Below are positions 8,222 to 15,793 of a stretch of DNA of 49,253 nucleotides, piece after piece. Below the pieces are notes generated by a model, which ran no database searches, was not told where the DNA came from, and worked only from the letters and a program-made list of their open reading frames with translations. Origin of the DNA: Lysobacter_C sp966210725 (GTDB taxonomy: Bacteria; Pseudomonadota; Gammaproteobacteria; Xanthomonadales; Xanthomonadaceae); NCBI GenBank assembly GCA_966210725.1, contig CBIHLN010000012.1, positions 1 to 49,253 on the forward strand. The letters are read 5' to 3'. The position numbers and the translations under genes are program-made. The stretch's first letter is position 1. Each line of letters begins with the position of its first letter.

Positions 8222-10069
8222 ATGCGGGAAGAGTCGGTGGCACAGCGCACGTTCTGGGTGCTGTTCGCGGTCGTGTTGCTGGTCAAGACGCTGGTGGCCG
8301 CGCGCCTGCCGTTGTTCGTGGACGAAGCGTTCTACTGGCTGGAAGGCCAGCGTCTGGCAGCGGCGTACTCGGACCTGCCGGGCCTGACCGCATGGCTGAC
8401 ACGGCTGGGCGTCACGCTCGGCGGCGACCATCCGCTTGCGCTGCGTGCGCCGTTCCTGGTCATCGCGGCTTTGGTCCCGTTGATGGTGGTGCGGATCGCA
8501 TCGCGCGAATTCGGGCCGGTGCGCGGCTGGCAGGCGGGCAGCTTCGCGTTGCTGCTGCCGTTGGCCGGCACGCTGGGGTTGATGGCCCTGCCGGATGCGG
8601 CGATGGCGCTGGCCACGCTGTTGTGTGTCGACGCCGGTGCGCGCCTGTTGCGTCAGGTCACCGCCGGTGCCGCGCTGGAGCTCGCACTTGGACTGGCGAT
8701 GGGCGCGCTGAGCCACTACCGCTTCATCGCGGTGATCGGGGTGGGGCTGGTCGCGCTGCTGCTGTTGCCCGACGGACGCCGCGTGCTGCGCGACGTGCGC
8801 GTCTGGACCGCGATCGCCTTCGGTGCCGCCGCGTGGACGCCGCTGGTGGTGTGGAACCTGGACAACGCCGATGCAGGCCTGCGCTTCCAGCTGGTCGAGC
8901 GTCACCCGTGGGCGTTCCACGCCGAAGGCCTGTGGTTCATCGCGATCCAGGCGCTGCTGGTCTCACCGTTGCTGTTCGCCGCACTCGCCACGGCGGCCTG
9001 GCGTGGACATCGCAGCCCGCTGCCGGCCTCGCGCTACTTCGCGCTGCTCGGCGGCCTCGTGGTGCTGGGGTTCTTCGGGCTGGGTTTCTTCGCCGACACC
9101 GAGCGCGTCAGCTTCCATTGGCCCCTGCCGGGCTACCTCGCGCTGCTGCCCCTGCTGCCGCTGGTGCTGTCGCAATGGCCGCGCTGGCTCCGCAGCCTGA
9201 CGTGGGTCATGGCGGCAGCGGGCCTGGTGGCGACGCTGGGCTACTACGTGGCGGTGTCCACGCCCGAGGTCCGCGCCCGCACCGCAGCCGAAAAGTGGTA
9301 CCCGTCCAATTTCGCCGGTTGGGACACGCTGGCCGGGGCGGTGCGCGACGAACTGCGCGACATGCCGCCCGACACCCAGGTGGTGGCCGACAACTTCAAG
9401 GTGGGTGCCGAACTGGGGTTCGCGCTGGGCGATGCCGCCATCCCGGTGCTCGACCACCCGCTCAACCACCGCCACGGCCGCGCCCCCCAGTTGCGGCTGT
9501 GGGGGCTGCAGACCAAGGGCCGCGAGGAGTGGGCGGACGCGCCCGTGTTGCTGGTGGCAGGCGTCAGCGAGGTCCAGTACAAGCACCTGCTGGAGCACTA
9601 CCACCGCTTGTGCGAAGCCGTCGGGCCGCTACCGCCGCCGCGCGTGCTCAACATCGACCACGGCCGCCAGCGTTTCCTCATGTTCCGGTTGGACGGTCGC
9701 GCCAGGCAGGGCCCGTGCGTGGCGCCTGCCATGGCATGGCTGGATCGCCCGGAGAGTGGCGCCACGGTAGGGCGCCGACTCGAGCTCGAAGGCTGGGCCT
9801 TCAAGGACGGCGTTGGCCTGGCGCGGGTGGACGTGCTGCTGGACGGGACCGTGGTCGGCAATCTCCGGTATGGCGTCGAGAACCCGGGCGTGGCGCGCTT
9901 CTGGCGGATCTCCAACGACCCGCAGCATCCACGCGTGGGCATGCGCGGCACCGTGGATCTGGGTGATGTGGAGCCCGGGCGTCACTGGCTGGGCCTTCGC
10001 CTGCATGGTCACGACGGCAGCGTCGAGGACTGGTCCGAAGTGCCGGTAAACGTCGAGCCGACGCGCTGA
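8222..10069 (+). CDS. Glycosyltransferase family 39-like integral membrane protein with extra C-terminal domain
   Basis: The 615-residue protein begins with a hydrophobic helix followed by the periplasmic-loop motif LFVDEAFYWLEGQRL, which carries the DE pair typical of ArnT/PMT-type (GT39/GT83) transferases that use polyprenyl-phosphate sugars. About ten membrane segments run to roughly residue 340. A soluble region follows, and the last ~110 residues form a separate beta-rich segment with the motif RLELEGWAFKDGVGLARV, which resembles an Ig-like carbohydrate or envelope module. The substrate cannot be read from sequence. It stands alone, divergent from moxR and convergent with maf. Confidence 0.82.
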   Translation: MREESVAQRTFWVLFAVVLLVKTLVAARLPLFVDEAFYWLEGQRLAAAYSDLPGLTAWLTRLGVTLGGDHPLALRAPFLVIAALVPLMVVRIASREFGPVRGWQAGSFALLLPLAGTLGLMALPDAAMALATLLCVDAGARLLRQVTAGAALELALGLAMGALSHYRFIAVIGVGLVALLLLPDGRRVLRDVRVWTAIAFGAAAWTPLVVWNLDNADAGLRFQLVERHPWAFHAEGLWFIAIQALLVSPLLFAALATAAWRGHRSPLPASRYFALLGGLVVLGFFGLGFFADTERVSFHWPLPGYLALLPLLPLVLSQWPRWLRSLTWVMAAAGLVATLGYYVAVSTPEVRARTAAEKWYPSNFAGWDTLAGAVRDELRDMPPDTQVVADNFKVGAELGFALGDAAIPVLDHPLNHRHGRAPQLRLWGLQTKGREEWADAPVLLVAGVSEVQYKHLLEHYHRLCEAVGPLPPPRVLNIDHGRQRFLMFRLDGRARQGPCVAPAMAWLDRPESGATVGRRLELEGWAFKDGVGLARVDVLLDGTVVGNLRYGVENPGVARFWRISNDPQHPRVGMRGTVDLGDVEPGRHWLGLRLHGHDGSVEDWSEVPVNVEPTR

Positions 10070-10086
10070 CCGCTCAGGCGCGGTGC

Positions 10087-10689
10087 TCAGGGCACGCGAA
10101 AGCCGGCCTCGCGCAGGTGCCGGGCTGTTGCGATCAGGGGCAGGCCGACCAGTGCCGTCGGGTCGCGGGTCTCGATTGCGTCGAACAACCCGATGCCCAG
10201 CCCCTCGCACTTGAAACTGCCGGCGCAGTCGAGCGGCTGCTCGACGTCGACATAGCGTTCGATCTCGCCGCGCGACAGGGCGCGAAAGCGGACCACCGTC
10301 AGGTCGATCGAATGCAGGCAGGCGTGATCGTCCTCGTCGGTGTGGCGGAACAGGCACACGGCGGTGTGGAAATGCGCTTCGCGGCCTGACAGGGCCTCGA
10401 GCTGCGCGATGGCGGCATTGCGCCGATGCGGCTTGCCCAGCGCCTGGCCGTCCAGTTCGGCCAGTTGGTCGGATCCGATGACCCAGGCACCGGGTTCCAG
10501 TCGCGCGACGGCCTCGGCCTTGGCCCGCGCGAGACGCGATGCGGTCTCGCGGGGCGGCTCACCGGCGAGCGGGGTTTCGTCCACCTGCGGCGCGCGGGTC
10601 CCGAATGGAACCCGCAGGCGCCCCAGCAGCTCGCGTCGGTACGGCGAGGTGGAGCCCAGGATCAGGGCAGGGGGCTGCGGGGTGCTCAT
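10087..10689 (-). CDS. maf: Maf/YceF family nucleotide pyrophosphatase
   Basis: The 200-residue protein shows Maf family motifs in order: SPYRRELLGRL near the N-terminus, VDETPLAGE, the VIGSDQLAELDG active-site region, GKPHRRNAA, and CAGSFKCEGLGIGLF. Family members hydrolyse non-canonical or modified nucleotides; the YceF branch prefers 7-methyl-GTP, and adjacency to yceD favours that branch, as in E. coli where yceF and yceD are divergent neighbours. It lies 22 bases after a small membrane protein gene on the same strand, so the two are probably cotranscribed. Confidence 0.93.
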   Translation of the reverse strand: MSTPQPPALILGSTSPYRRELLGRLRVPFGTRAPQVDETPLAGEPPRETASRLARAKAEAVARLEPGAWVIGSDQLAELDGQALGKPHRRNAAIAQLEALSGREAHFHTAVCLFRHTDEDDHACLHSIDLTVVRFRALSRGEIERYVDVEQPLDCAGSFKCEGLGIGLFDAIETRDPTALVGLPLIATARHLREAGFRVP

Positions 10690-10711
10690 CGTCAGGCCGG
10701 ACCGGCGTCAC

Positions 10712-11074
10712 TCATGCCGCGGAGGCGCGGGCCTGCTCGATCCGGTTCAGCTGCTGGTCGATGCGCTGCCGGGCGGCGTCGATCTCGCAGCGCACCTCCG
10801 CCAACTGGGCGATGCTGGCGCCGTCGCCGTGGTCGCGGAGCCACAGCCGCTGGCGGAGCATCTCCCGCATGGCATCGCGGACCGGGTCCTGAACGTCGTC
10901 ACCGACGACCGCTTCGATCTCCTCGCGGGCCTGGCGCAGGCGGTGCTCGAGGGCATCGGCCGCGTCCAGCACCTCCCGGACGGCCTGTTGGCGGCGCCCC
11001 CCGCGTCGCCGCAGGGCCAGCACCAGCAGGCCCGCGAGCAGCGTGAAGGTCATGAAGAGAAGCGTTGCGGCCAC
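10712..11074 (-). CDS. Small membrane-anchored coiled-coil protein of unknown function
   Basis: I do not recognise a family. The 120-residue product has one N-terminal membrane helix (about residues 3-22, ending in RRRGGRR, which suggests N-out, C-in topology), followed by heptad-like helices rich in Arg, Glu, Gln and Ala. I chose the GTG at 11074 because it gives a full membrane segment; an in-frame ATG at 11053 is the alternative, and neither has a good ribosome site. It is upstream of maf in the same direction and diverges from yceD. Confidence 0.6.
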   Translation of the reverse strand: MAATLLFMTFTLLAGLLVLALRRRGGRRQQAVREVLDAADALEHRLRQAREEIEAVVGDDVQDPVRDAMREMLRQRLWLRDHGDGASIAQLAEVRCEIDAARQRIDQQLNRIEQARASAA

Positions 11075-11168
11075 GGCATGGACGGCGGGGAATGAACGGC
11101 CAGTCTGCCGCGCCACCCCGATGCGGGCAAATCCAGCCGCAACCCGCCGGCCTGCAAGGGTTTTTCGT

Positions 11169-11197
11169 TTGACAGCGGGTGGGGCGGTCCTTAACAT
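11169..11197 (+). promoter_or_regulatory. Near-consensus sigma-70 promoter for yceD-rpmF-fab
   Basis: TTGACA (11169-11174) and TAACAT (11192-11197) are separated by 17 bases. The expected start of transcription, about 7 bases after the -10 box, falls at about 11204, only a few bases before the yceD ATG at 11208. The message would therefore be leaderless or nearly so. Confidence 0.75.
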
Positions 11198-11207
11198 TCC
11201 CCGGCTT

Positions 11208-11744
11208 ATGCCTGCCGATGAGCCGTTCCGCACTGACGCAAGCCGCGATGCCCTGGATATCGGGCGCATGGTGGCGGCACGTCGGCGTGTTGAAGGGCGC
11301 CTTCCGCTCTCGGCGTTGACCCGGCTGGCCGACAGCCTGGTCGACACCCGCGGCGAGGTGGTCTACGCGCTGCAGTTCGATACCGACACCTTCAAGGTGC
11401 CCTACGTCGAGCTGCAGGCCGAAACCGCGCTGCCGTTGCTGTGCCAGCGCACGTTGCAGCGGTTCGAATTGCCGGTCCGGATCGAGCAGCGGCTCGGCCT
11501 GATCCGTGACGAGGCCGACGAGGCGGCACTGCCGCCCGGCTACGAGCCGCTGCTGGTGCCGGACGACGGCATGGTGCACGCGGCGGAGCTGGTCGAGGAC
11601 GAGCTGATCCTGGCCGTACCGGTGGTGCCGGTGTCCCCGGGCACCGAGGCGATGGAGCAGGACTGGCCGGCGCCTGAAGAAGAAGTTGAACGCGCCAACC
11701 CGTTCGCGGCGTTGGCGGCCCTGAAAGACAAACGAAACGAGTAG
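11208..11744 (+). CDS. yceD: YceD/DUF177 family protein (23S rRNA accumulation protein)
   Basis: The 178-residue product aligns with E. coli YceD in layout: an N-terminal LPLSALTRLADSLVDTRGEV segment, a central strand region ending in CQRTLQRFELPV (one of the usual metal-type cysteines), the acidic stretch PPGYEPLLVPDDG, EDELILAVPVVPVSPG, and a C-terminus NPFAALAALK. In E. coli and plants, YceD/DUF177 is linked to 23S rRNA processing. It is followed by rpmF at 45 bases, the conserved arrangement. A strong promoter lies immediately upstream. Confidence 0.92.
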   Translation: MPADEPFRTDASRDALDIGRMVAARRRVEGRLPLSALTRLADSLVDTRGEVVYALQFDTDTFKVPYVELQAETALPLLCQRTLQRFELPVRIEQRLGLIRDEADEAALPPGYEPLLVPDDGMVHAAELVEDELILAVPVVPVSPGTEAMEQDWPAPEEEVERANPFAALAALKDKRNE

Positions 11745-11789
11745 TGGCCCCGGGTCCCTGATCACCCGTTTTTTCCTTGGAGCAAGACC

Positions 11790-11984
11790 ATGGCTGTCCA
11801 GAAATCCCGCGTCTCCCCGTCCAAGCGTGGCATGCGTCGTTCGCACGATGCGCTGTCGAGCAAGCAGCTGGCGACCGACCCGACCACCGGTGAGACCCAC
11901 CTGCGCCACCACGTCACCGCCGACGGCTACTACCGCGGCAAGAAGGTGATCGACACCAAGTCGCAGGTTGCCGACGAGGAGTAA
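11790..11984 (+). CDS. rpmF: 50S ribosomal protein L32
   Basis: The 64-residue basic protein begins MAVQKSRVSPSKRGMRRSHD, the canonical L32 N-terminus, and includes HLRHHVTADGYYRGKKV. It is a component of the large ribosomal subunit. A TTGGAG ribosome site precedes the ATG. The usual next gene, plsX, is absent; after a 227-base gap the next gene is fabH. Confidence 0.98.
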   Translation: MAVQKSRVSPSKRGMRRSHDALSSKQLATDPTTGETHLRHHVTADGYYRGKKVIDTKSQVADEE

Positions 11985-12065
11985 GCCTCCGTCGTCCGCG
12001 CGCGGCCGGCGATACCGTCGCGCGCAGCCGCGGTGCCCGCTTCGCGGCACCGGCGGCGGTTGCAT

Positions 12066-12087
12066 CCCTGCCGGTGTCCCGGCAGGG
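12066..12087 (+). other. Perfect 9-bp hairpin in the rpmF-fabH gap
   Basis: CCCTGCCGG and CCGGCAGGG pair around the loop TGTC. There is no T-tract after it, so it is not a standard intrinsic terminator; it could be an RNA stability or processing element. The rest of the 11985-12211 gap is G/C-rich. It contains a small CCCC-ACT-GGGG hairpin at 12092-12102 and GCATGCCGGC at 12137-12146, with no ORF and no clear promoter. Confidence 0.5.
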
Positions 12088-12211
12088 GCCACCCCACTGG
12101 GGATTGCCTGTCCGGGCCAGCGGTGGATCCCGCCGCGCATGCCGGCGGTTCCAGCCTTCCAATGGCCCAGGCCGCGAAACCGGCCCCGGACACCTGACGC
12201 GGGAACCGTAG

Positions 12212-13225
12212 ATGACCGATCGCGCTGCATCCGCTCCTTCCGTTCCGGCCGGTGGCGTCTACGCCCGCATTGCCGGCACCGGCAGCTACCTGCCTGAAAA
12301 GGTCCTGACCAACGAGGACCTGTCCAAGCTGGTCGATACCAGTGACGAGTGGATCGCCGCCCGCACGGGCATCCGCGAGCGCCACGTGGCCGCCGAAGGC
12401 GAGACCACGGGCGACCTCGCCTACCACGCCTCGATCCGTGCGCTGGAAGCCGCGGGCGTCGACGCCTCCGAGCTCGACCTGATCGTGCTGGGCACCACCA
12501 CGCCCGATCTCATCTTCCCGTCCACCGCCTGCCTGCTGCAGCACCGGCTGGGTGCCAACGGCTGCCCGGCGTTCGATGTCAACGCGGCATGCTCGGGCTT
12601 CGTCTATGCGCTGACTATCGCCGACAAGTTCATCCGCTCGGGTGCCGCGCGCACGGCGCTGGTGGTGGGCTCGGAAACGCTGACCCGCATGCTCGACTGG
12701 TCCGACCGCGGCACCTGCGTGCTGTTCGGCGACGGCGCCGGCGCGGTGGTCCTCAAGGCCGATACCGAGACCGGCATCCTCAGCACCCACATGCACGCCG
12801 ATGGCGGCAAGAAGGAATTGCTCTGGAACCCGGTGGGCGTGTCGGTGGGGTTCAAGCGAGAGGAGCACAACGCCGGCGTGCGCGTGCTGATGACCGGCAA
12901 CGAGGTCTTCAAGCATGCGGTGAAGGCGCTCGATTCGGTGGTCGAGGAAACGCTGGAGGCCAATGGCCTGGACCGGCACGACATCGACTGGCTGATCCCC
13001 CACCAGGCCAACCTGCGCATCATCGAGGCCACCGCCAAGCGGCTGGACATGCCGATGGACCGCGTCGTGGTCACGGTCGACAAACACGGCAATACGTCGT
13101 CGGGTTCGGTGCCGCTGGCGCTGGACGAGGCGGTGCGTTCGGGTCGCGTGCAGCGTGGCCAGCTGCTGCTGCTGGAGGCGTTCGGCGGCGGCTTTACCTG
13201 GGGCTCGGCGCTGCTGCGCTACTGA
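12212..13225 (+). CDS. fabH: Beta-ketoacyl-ACP synthase III
   Basis: FabH condenses acetyl-CoA (or other primers) with malonyl-ACP to start fatty acid synthesis. The 337-residue enzyme has the catalytic triad: Cys127 in NAACSGF, His264 in IPHQAN, and Asn294 in KHGNTSSG. The N-terminus is about a dozen residues longer than E. coli FabH (MTDRAASAPSVPAGG) before the conserved ARIAGTGSYLPE. It is first in fabH-fabD-fabG-acpP-fabF. Whether it favours branched primers cannot be decided from these motifs. Confidence 0.97.
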   Translation: MTDRAASAPSVPAGGVYARIAGTGSYLPEKVLTNEDLSKLVDTSDEWIAARTGIRERHVAAEGETTGDLAYHASIRALEAAGVDASELDLIVLGTTTPDLIFPSTACLLQHRLGANGCPAFDVNAACSGFVYALTIADKFIRSGAARTALVVGSETLTRMLDWSDRGTCVLFGDGAGAVVLKADTETGILSTHMHADGGKKELLWNPVGVSVGFKREEHNAGVRVLMTGNEVFKHAVKALDSVVEETLEANGLDRHDIDWLIPHQANLRIIEATAKRLDMPMDRVVVTVDKHGNTSSGSVPLALDEAVRSGRVQRGQLLLLEAFGGGFTWGSALLRY

Positions 13226-13246
13226 GCGGCCGCCGTTCGAACCTGC

Positions 13247-13293
13247 CGAGGGATCTGCGTCATCGCCGAAAGGCGGTGGCTTCAGGTCCCTCG
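13247..13293 (+). other. Two-tier hairpin with GAAA tetraloop between fabH and fabD
   Basis: An outer stem CGAGGGA/TCCCTCG (13247-13253 with 13287-13293) encloses an inner stem CATCGCC/GGCGGTG (13261-13267 with 13272-13278) closed by a GAAA tetraloop. GNRA-capped stems are typical of folded RNA. There is no T-tract, so it may protect, process or weakly attenuate the mRNA. Nothing else is evident in the 178-base gap apart from a weak TATCAT -10-like box at 13370-13375. Confidence 0.5.
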
Positions 13294-13403
13294 CTGCATT
13301 CCGGTCTGCAGCTTTCCGGCCAGGCGTCAACTGTACGCGCGGGTACAGACGCCCCCGCGCATTCGCTCGTATCATGGCGCGTTCTCAACGCAGGGAACCG
13401 CGC

Positions 13404-14366
13404 GTGACTGAACCCACCCCCGCTTCGACCGACCCGCAACTGGCCTTCGTGTTCCCCGGCCAGGGCTCGCAGTCGCTGGGCATGCTGGCCGAACTGGCCG
13501 AGGCGAGCCCGGTTATCGAACAGGCGTTCGCCGAGGCGAGCGAAGGCGCCGGCGTCGATCTGTGGTCGATCGCCCGGACCGGTCCCGAAGAACAGCTCAA
13601 CCAGACCGAATTCACCCAGCCTGCGCTGCTGGCCGCAGGTGTCGCCGTGTGGCGGCTCTGGAACGAGCGCGGTGGCGCACGGCCGGCGCAGCTGGCCGGC
13701 CACAGCCTGGGCGAGTACGCCGCGCTGGTCGCGGCCGGCACGCTGTCGTTGTCCGATGCGGCGCGCCTCGTGCGCCTGCGTGGCCAGCTCATGCAGGACG
13801 CGGCCCCTCCGGGGACCGGTGCCATGGCCGCCGTGCTCGGTGCTGAGGACGCGCTGGTGCAGGAGGTCTGCGACTCGGTGTCGGGCAAGGAAGTCGTGGT
13901 GCCCGCCAACTTCAATTCGCCCGGGCAGATCGTCATCGGCGGGCACGCCGAGGCCGTCGAGCGCGCGCTGGCCTTGCTGGCCGAGCGTGGCGTGCGCAAG
14001 GCGGTGAAGCTGGCCGTGTCGGTGCCTTCGCACACGCCGCTCATGCGCGAGGCCGCCAACCGCCTGGCCGAGGCGATGAAGGACATCGACTGGCAGGCGC
14101 CATCGCTCCCGGTGGTCCAGAACGTCGATGCCGAGGTGCACGACGGCACTGAATCCATCCGTGACGCGCTGGTTCGCCAGTTGTACCTGCCGGTGCAGTG
14201 GACCGGCTGCGTGCAGGCGCTGGCCGCGCGCGGTGCGACACGCGTCTACGAGTGCGGCCCGGGCAAGGTGCTGACCGGCCTGGTCAAGCGCATCGACAAG
14301 TCGCTCGAGGCGCGGGCGTTGGGGGCTGGGGCCGATATCGACGCCGCGCTGGCGCATCCGAATTGA
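13404..14366 (+). CDS. fabD: Malonyl-CoA:ACP transacylase
   Basis: FabD moves malonyl from CoA to ACP. The 320-residue protein shows the nucleophile elbow GHSLGEYAAL (Ser101), the early motif FVFPGQGSQ, the histidine of SVPSHTPLM (His210), and QNVDAEVH. I use the GTG at 13404, just before TEPTPAS, because AGGGAA lies a few bases upstream and the length then fits FabD; an in-frame ATG at 13374 would add 10 residues. It is followed by a REP element and fabG. Confidence 0.95.
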   Translation: MTEPTPASTDPQLAFVFPGQGSQSLGMLAELAEASPVIEQAFAEASEGAGVDLWSIARTGPEEQLNQTEFTQPALLAAGVAVWRLWNERGGARPAQLAGHSLGEYAALVAAGTLSLSDAARLVRLRGQLMQDAAPPGTGAMAAVLGAEDALVQEVCDSVSGKEVVVPANFNSPGQIVIGGHAEAVERALALLAERGVRKAVKLAVSVPSHTPLMREAANRLAEAMKDIDWQAPSLPVVQNVDAEVHDGTESIRDALVRQLYLPVQWTGCVQALAARGATRVYECGPGKVLTGLVKRIDKSLEARALGAGADIDAALAHPN

Positions 14367-14369
14367 CCC

Positions 14370-14423
14370 GATGCGGGTTCACCCGGCGATCGTGGCGCGG
14401 TTCGCGGGTGAAGCCGCTCCTAC
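14370..14423 (+). repeat. REP pair (GTAG/SMAG-type), one arm degenerate, between fabD and fabG
   Basis: Bases 14399-14423 read in reverse as GTAGGAGCGGCTTCACCCGC (plus GAACC), the GTAG-type REP palindrome also seen at 41270 and 39033 in this window. A degraded partner in the opposite sense (CGGGTTCACCCGGCGATCG) lies at 14374-14392. Such inverted REP pairs can fold into RNA hairpins and alter expression of neighbouring genes in an operon. Confidence 0.75.
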
Positions 14424-14444
14424 ATCTGAAAGCAAGGATTTTCC

Positions 14445-15191
14445 ATGAGCGAACAACTCCTGAAGGGTGAAATCGCCCTCGTCACCGGCGCCAGCCGCGG
14501 CATCGGTGCCGCGATCGCCGACGAGCTGGCCGCGCAGGGCGCGACGGTGATCGGTACCGCGACGTCCGAGGCCGGCGCGAAGGCGATCGGCGAGCGGCTG
14601 GCGGGCCAGGGCGGCCATGGCCGCGTGCTGGACGTAGCCGACCCGGCTTCGGTCGAGGCGCTGATCGACGGCATCGCCAGCGATATCGGCCCGGTCTCCA
14701 TCCTCGTCAACAATGCCGGCATCACCCGCGACAACCTGCTGATGCGGATGAAGGACGAGGACTGGCAGGCGATCCTCGACACCAACCTCACCAGCGTCTA
14801 CCGCACCAGCAAGGCGGTGATGCGCGCGATGATGAAGGCGCGCAAGGGCCGGATCATCAACATCGCCTCGGTGATCGGCGTGACCGGCAATGCCGGGCAG
14901 GCCAACTATGCCGCCGCCAAGGCCGGCATCATCGGTTTCAGCAAGTCGATGGCGCGGGAGATCGGCAGCCGCGGCATCACCGTCAATGTCGTGGCGCCCG
15001 GTTTCATCGACACCGACATGACCCGGTCCCTGCCCGAGGACGCCAGGAAGGGCATGCTCGACCAGATCGCCCTGGGTCGCCTGGGCGAGCCGGCCGACAT
15101 CGCGCGTGCGGTGGCGTTCCTGGCCGGCCCGTCGGCCGCCTACATCACCGGCGAGACCCTGCACGTCAACGGCGGTATGTACATGCCGTGA
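14445..15191 (+). CDS. fabG: 3-oxoacyl-ACP reductase
   Basis: FabG is the NADPH-dependent ketoreductase of fatty acid elongation. The 248-residue short-chain dehydrogenase shows the cofactor motif TGASRGIG near the N-terminus, NNAGITRDNLL, the catalytic Ser in NIASVIG, and YAAAKAG with the Tyr and Lys of the active site. The C-terminal GETLHVNGGMYMP is typical of FabG. An AAGGA site precedes the ATG. It sits in fab operon order after fabD. Confidence 0.98.
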   Translation: MSEQLLKGEIALVTGASRGIGAAIADELAAQGATVIGTATSEAGAKAIGERLAGQGGHGRVLDVADPASVEALIDGIASDIGPVSILVNNAGITRDNLLMRMKDEDWQAILDTNLTSVYRTSKAVMRAMMKARKGRIINIASVIGVTGNAGQANYAAAKAGIIGFSKSMAREIGSRGITVNVVAPGFIDTDMTRSLPEDARKGMLDQIALGRLGEPADIARAVAFLAGPSAAYITGETLHVNGGMYMP

Positions 15192-15335
15192 CCGCACGTG
15201 CGCCACCCGGCGCATGGGCCCAGGAAGGGCCGGCAACCCATTGATCGAAAAGGCGTTTCCCGCACGTTCGCGATCGCCGCCGATTCAATTAGACTATTCC
15301 ATCGAAAAATCCCGCCCCGGGAGGAGTGAGCACAG

Positions 15336-15575
15336 ATGAGCAGCATCGAAGAGCGCGTCAAGAAAATCGTCGTCGAACAGCTGGGCGTCAAGGAAGAGGA
15401 AGTCACCAACAACGCTTCGTTCGTCGACGACCTCGGCGCGGACTCGCTCGACACCGTCGAGCTGGTGATGGCCCTCGAGGAAGAGTTCGAGTGCGAGATC
15501 CCGGACGAGGAAGCCGAGAAGATCACCTCGGTGCAGCAGGCGATCGACTACGTCAAGGCGCACGTCAAGTCGTAA
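15336..15575 (+). CDS. acpP: Acyl carrier protein
   Basis: The 79-residue acidic protein carries the phosphopantetheine site GADSLDTVEL with the modified serine at residue 37. It carries growing acyl chains in fatty acid synthesis. GGGAGGAG lies about 10-17 bases before the ATG, a strong ribosome site. The 144-base gap before it contains an A/T-rich stretch around 15283-15313 that may hold its own promoter, although I could not define convincing boxes. Twin hairpins follow the gene. Confidence 0.99.
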   Translation: MSSIEERVKKIVVEQLGVKEEEVTNNASFVDDLGADSLDTVELVMALEEEFECEIPDEEAEKITSVQQAIDYVKAHVKS

Positions 15576-15584
15576 GGCGCCCTG

Positions 15585-15644
15585 CGGGCGGCAATGCCGC
15601 CCGTCCAGCAGTACACCGGGGCCGCGTTGCGGCCCCGCGTTTTT
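15585..15644 (+). terminator. Tandem hairpins, the second an intrinsic terminator, after acpP
   Basis: The first hairpin is CGGGCGGC/GCCGCCCG with loop AAT (15585-15603). The second is GGGGCCGC/GCGGCCCC with loop GTT (15618-15636), followed by GCG and five T. The second has the form of an intrinsic terminator. It would separate the abundant acpP transcript from fabF or reduce read-through. Confidence 0.85.
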
Positions 15645-15793
15645 GAATGGTCCGGGCCGCGCAGTGGTCCGGGCCGTGCGTTCGGGGCCACCCGCGGCCG
15701 GATGTCCGTGTCGTCCCCGAATGTGCACCACCGCCAACCTGTTTTCTTCCGGTCGATGCGCCCCGTCGGCGCCGACCGCAGTCGGAGTTCTCC

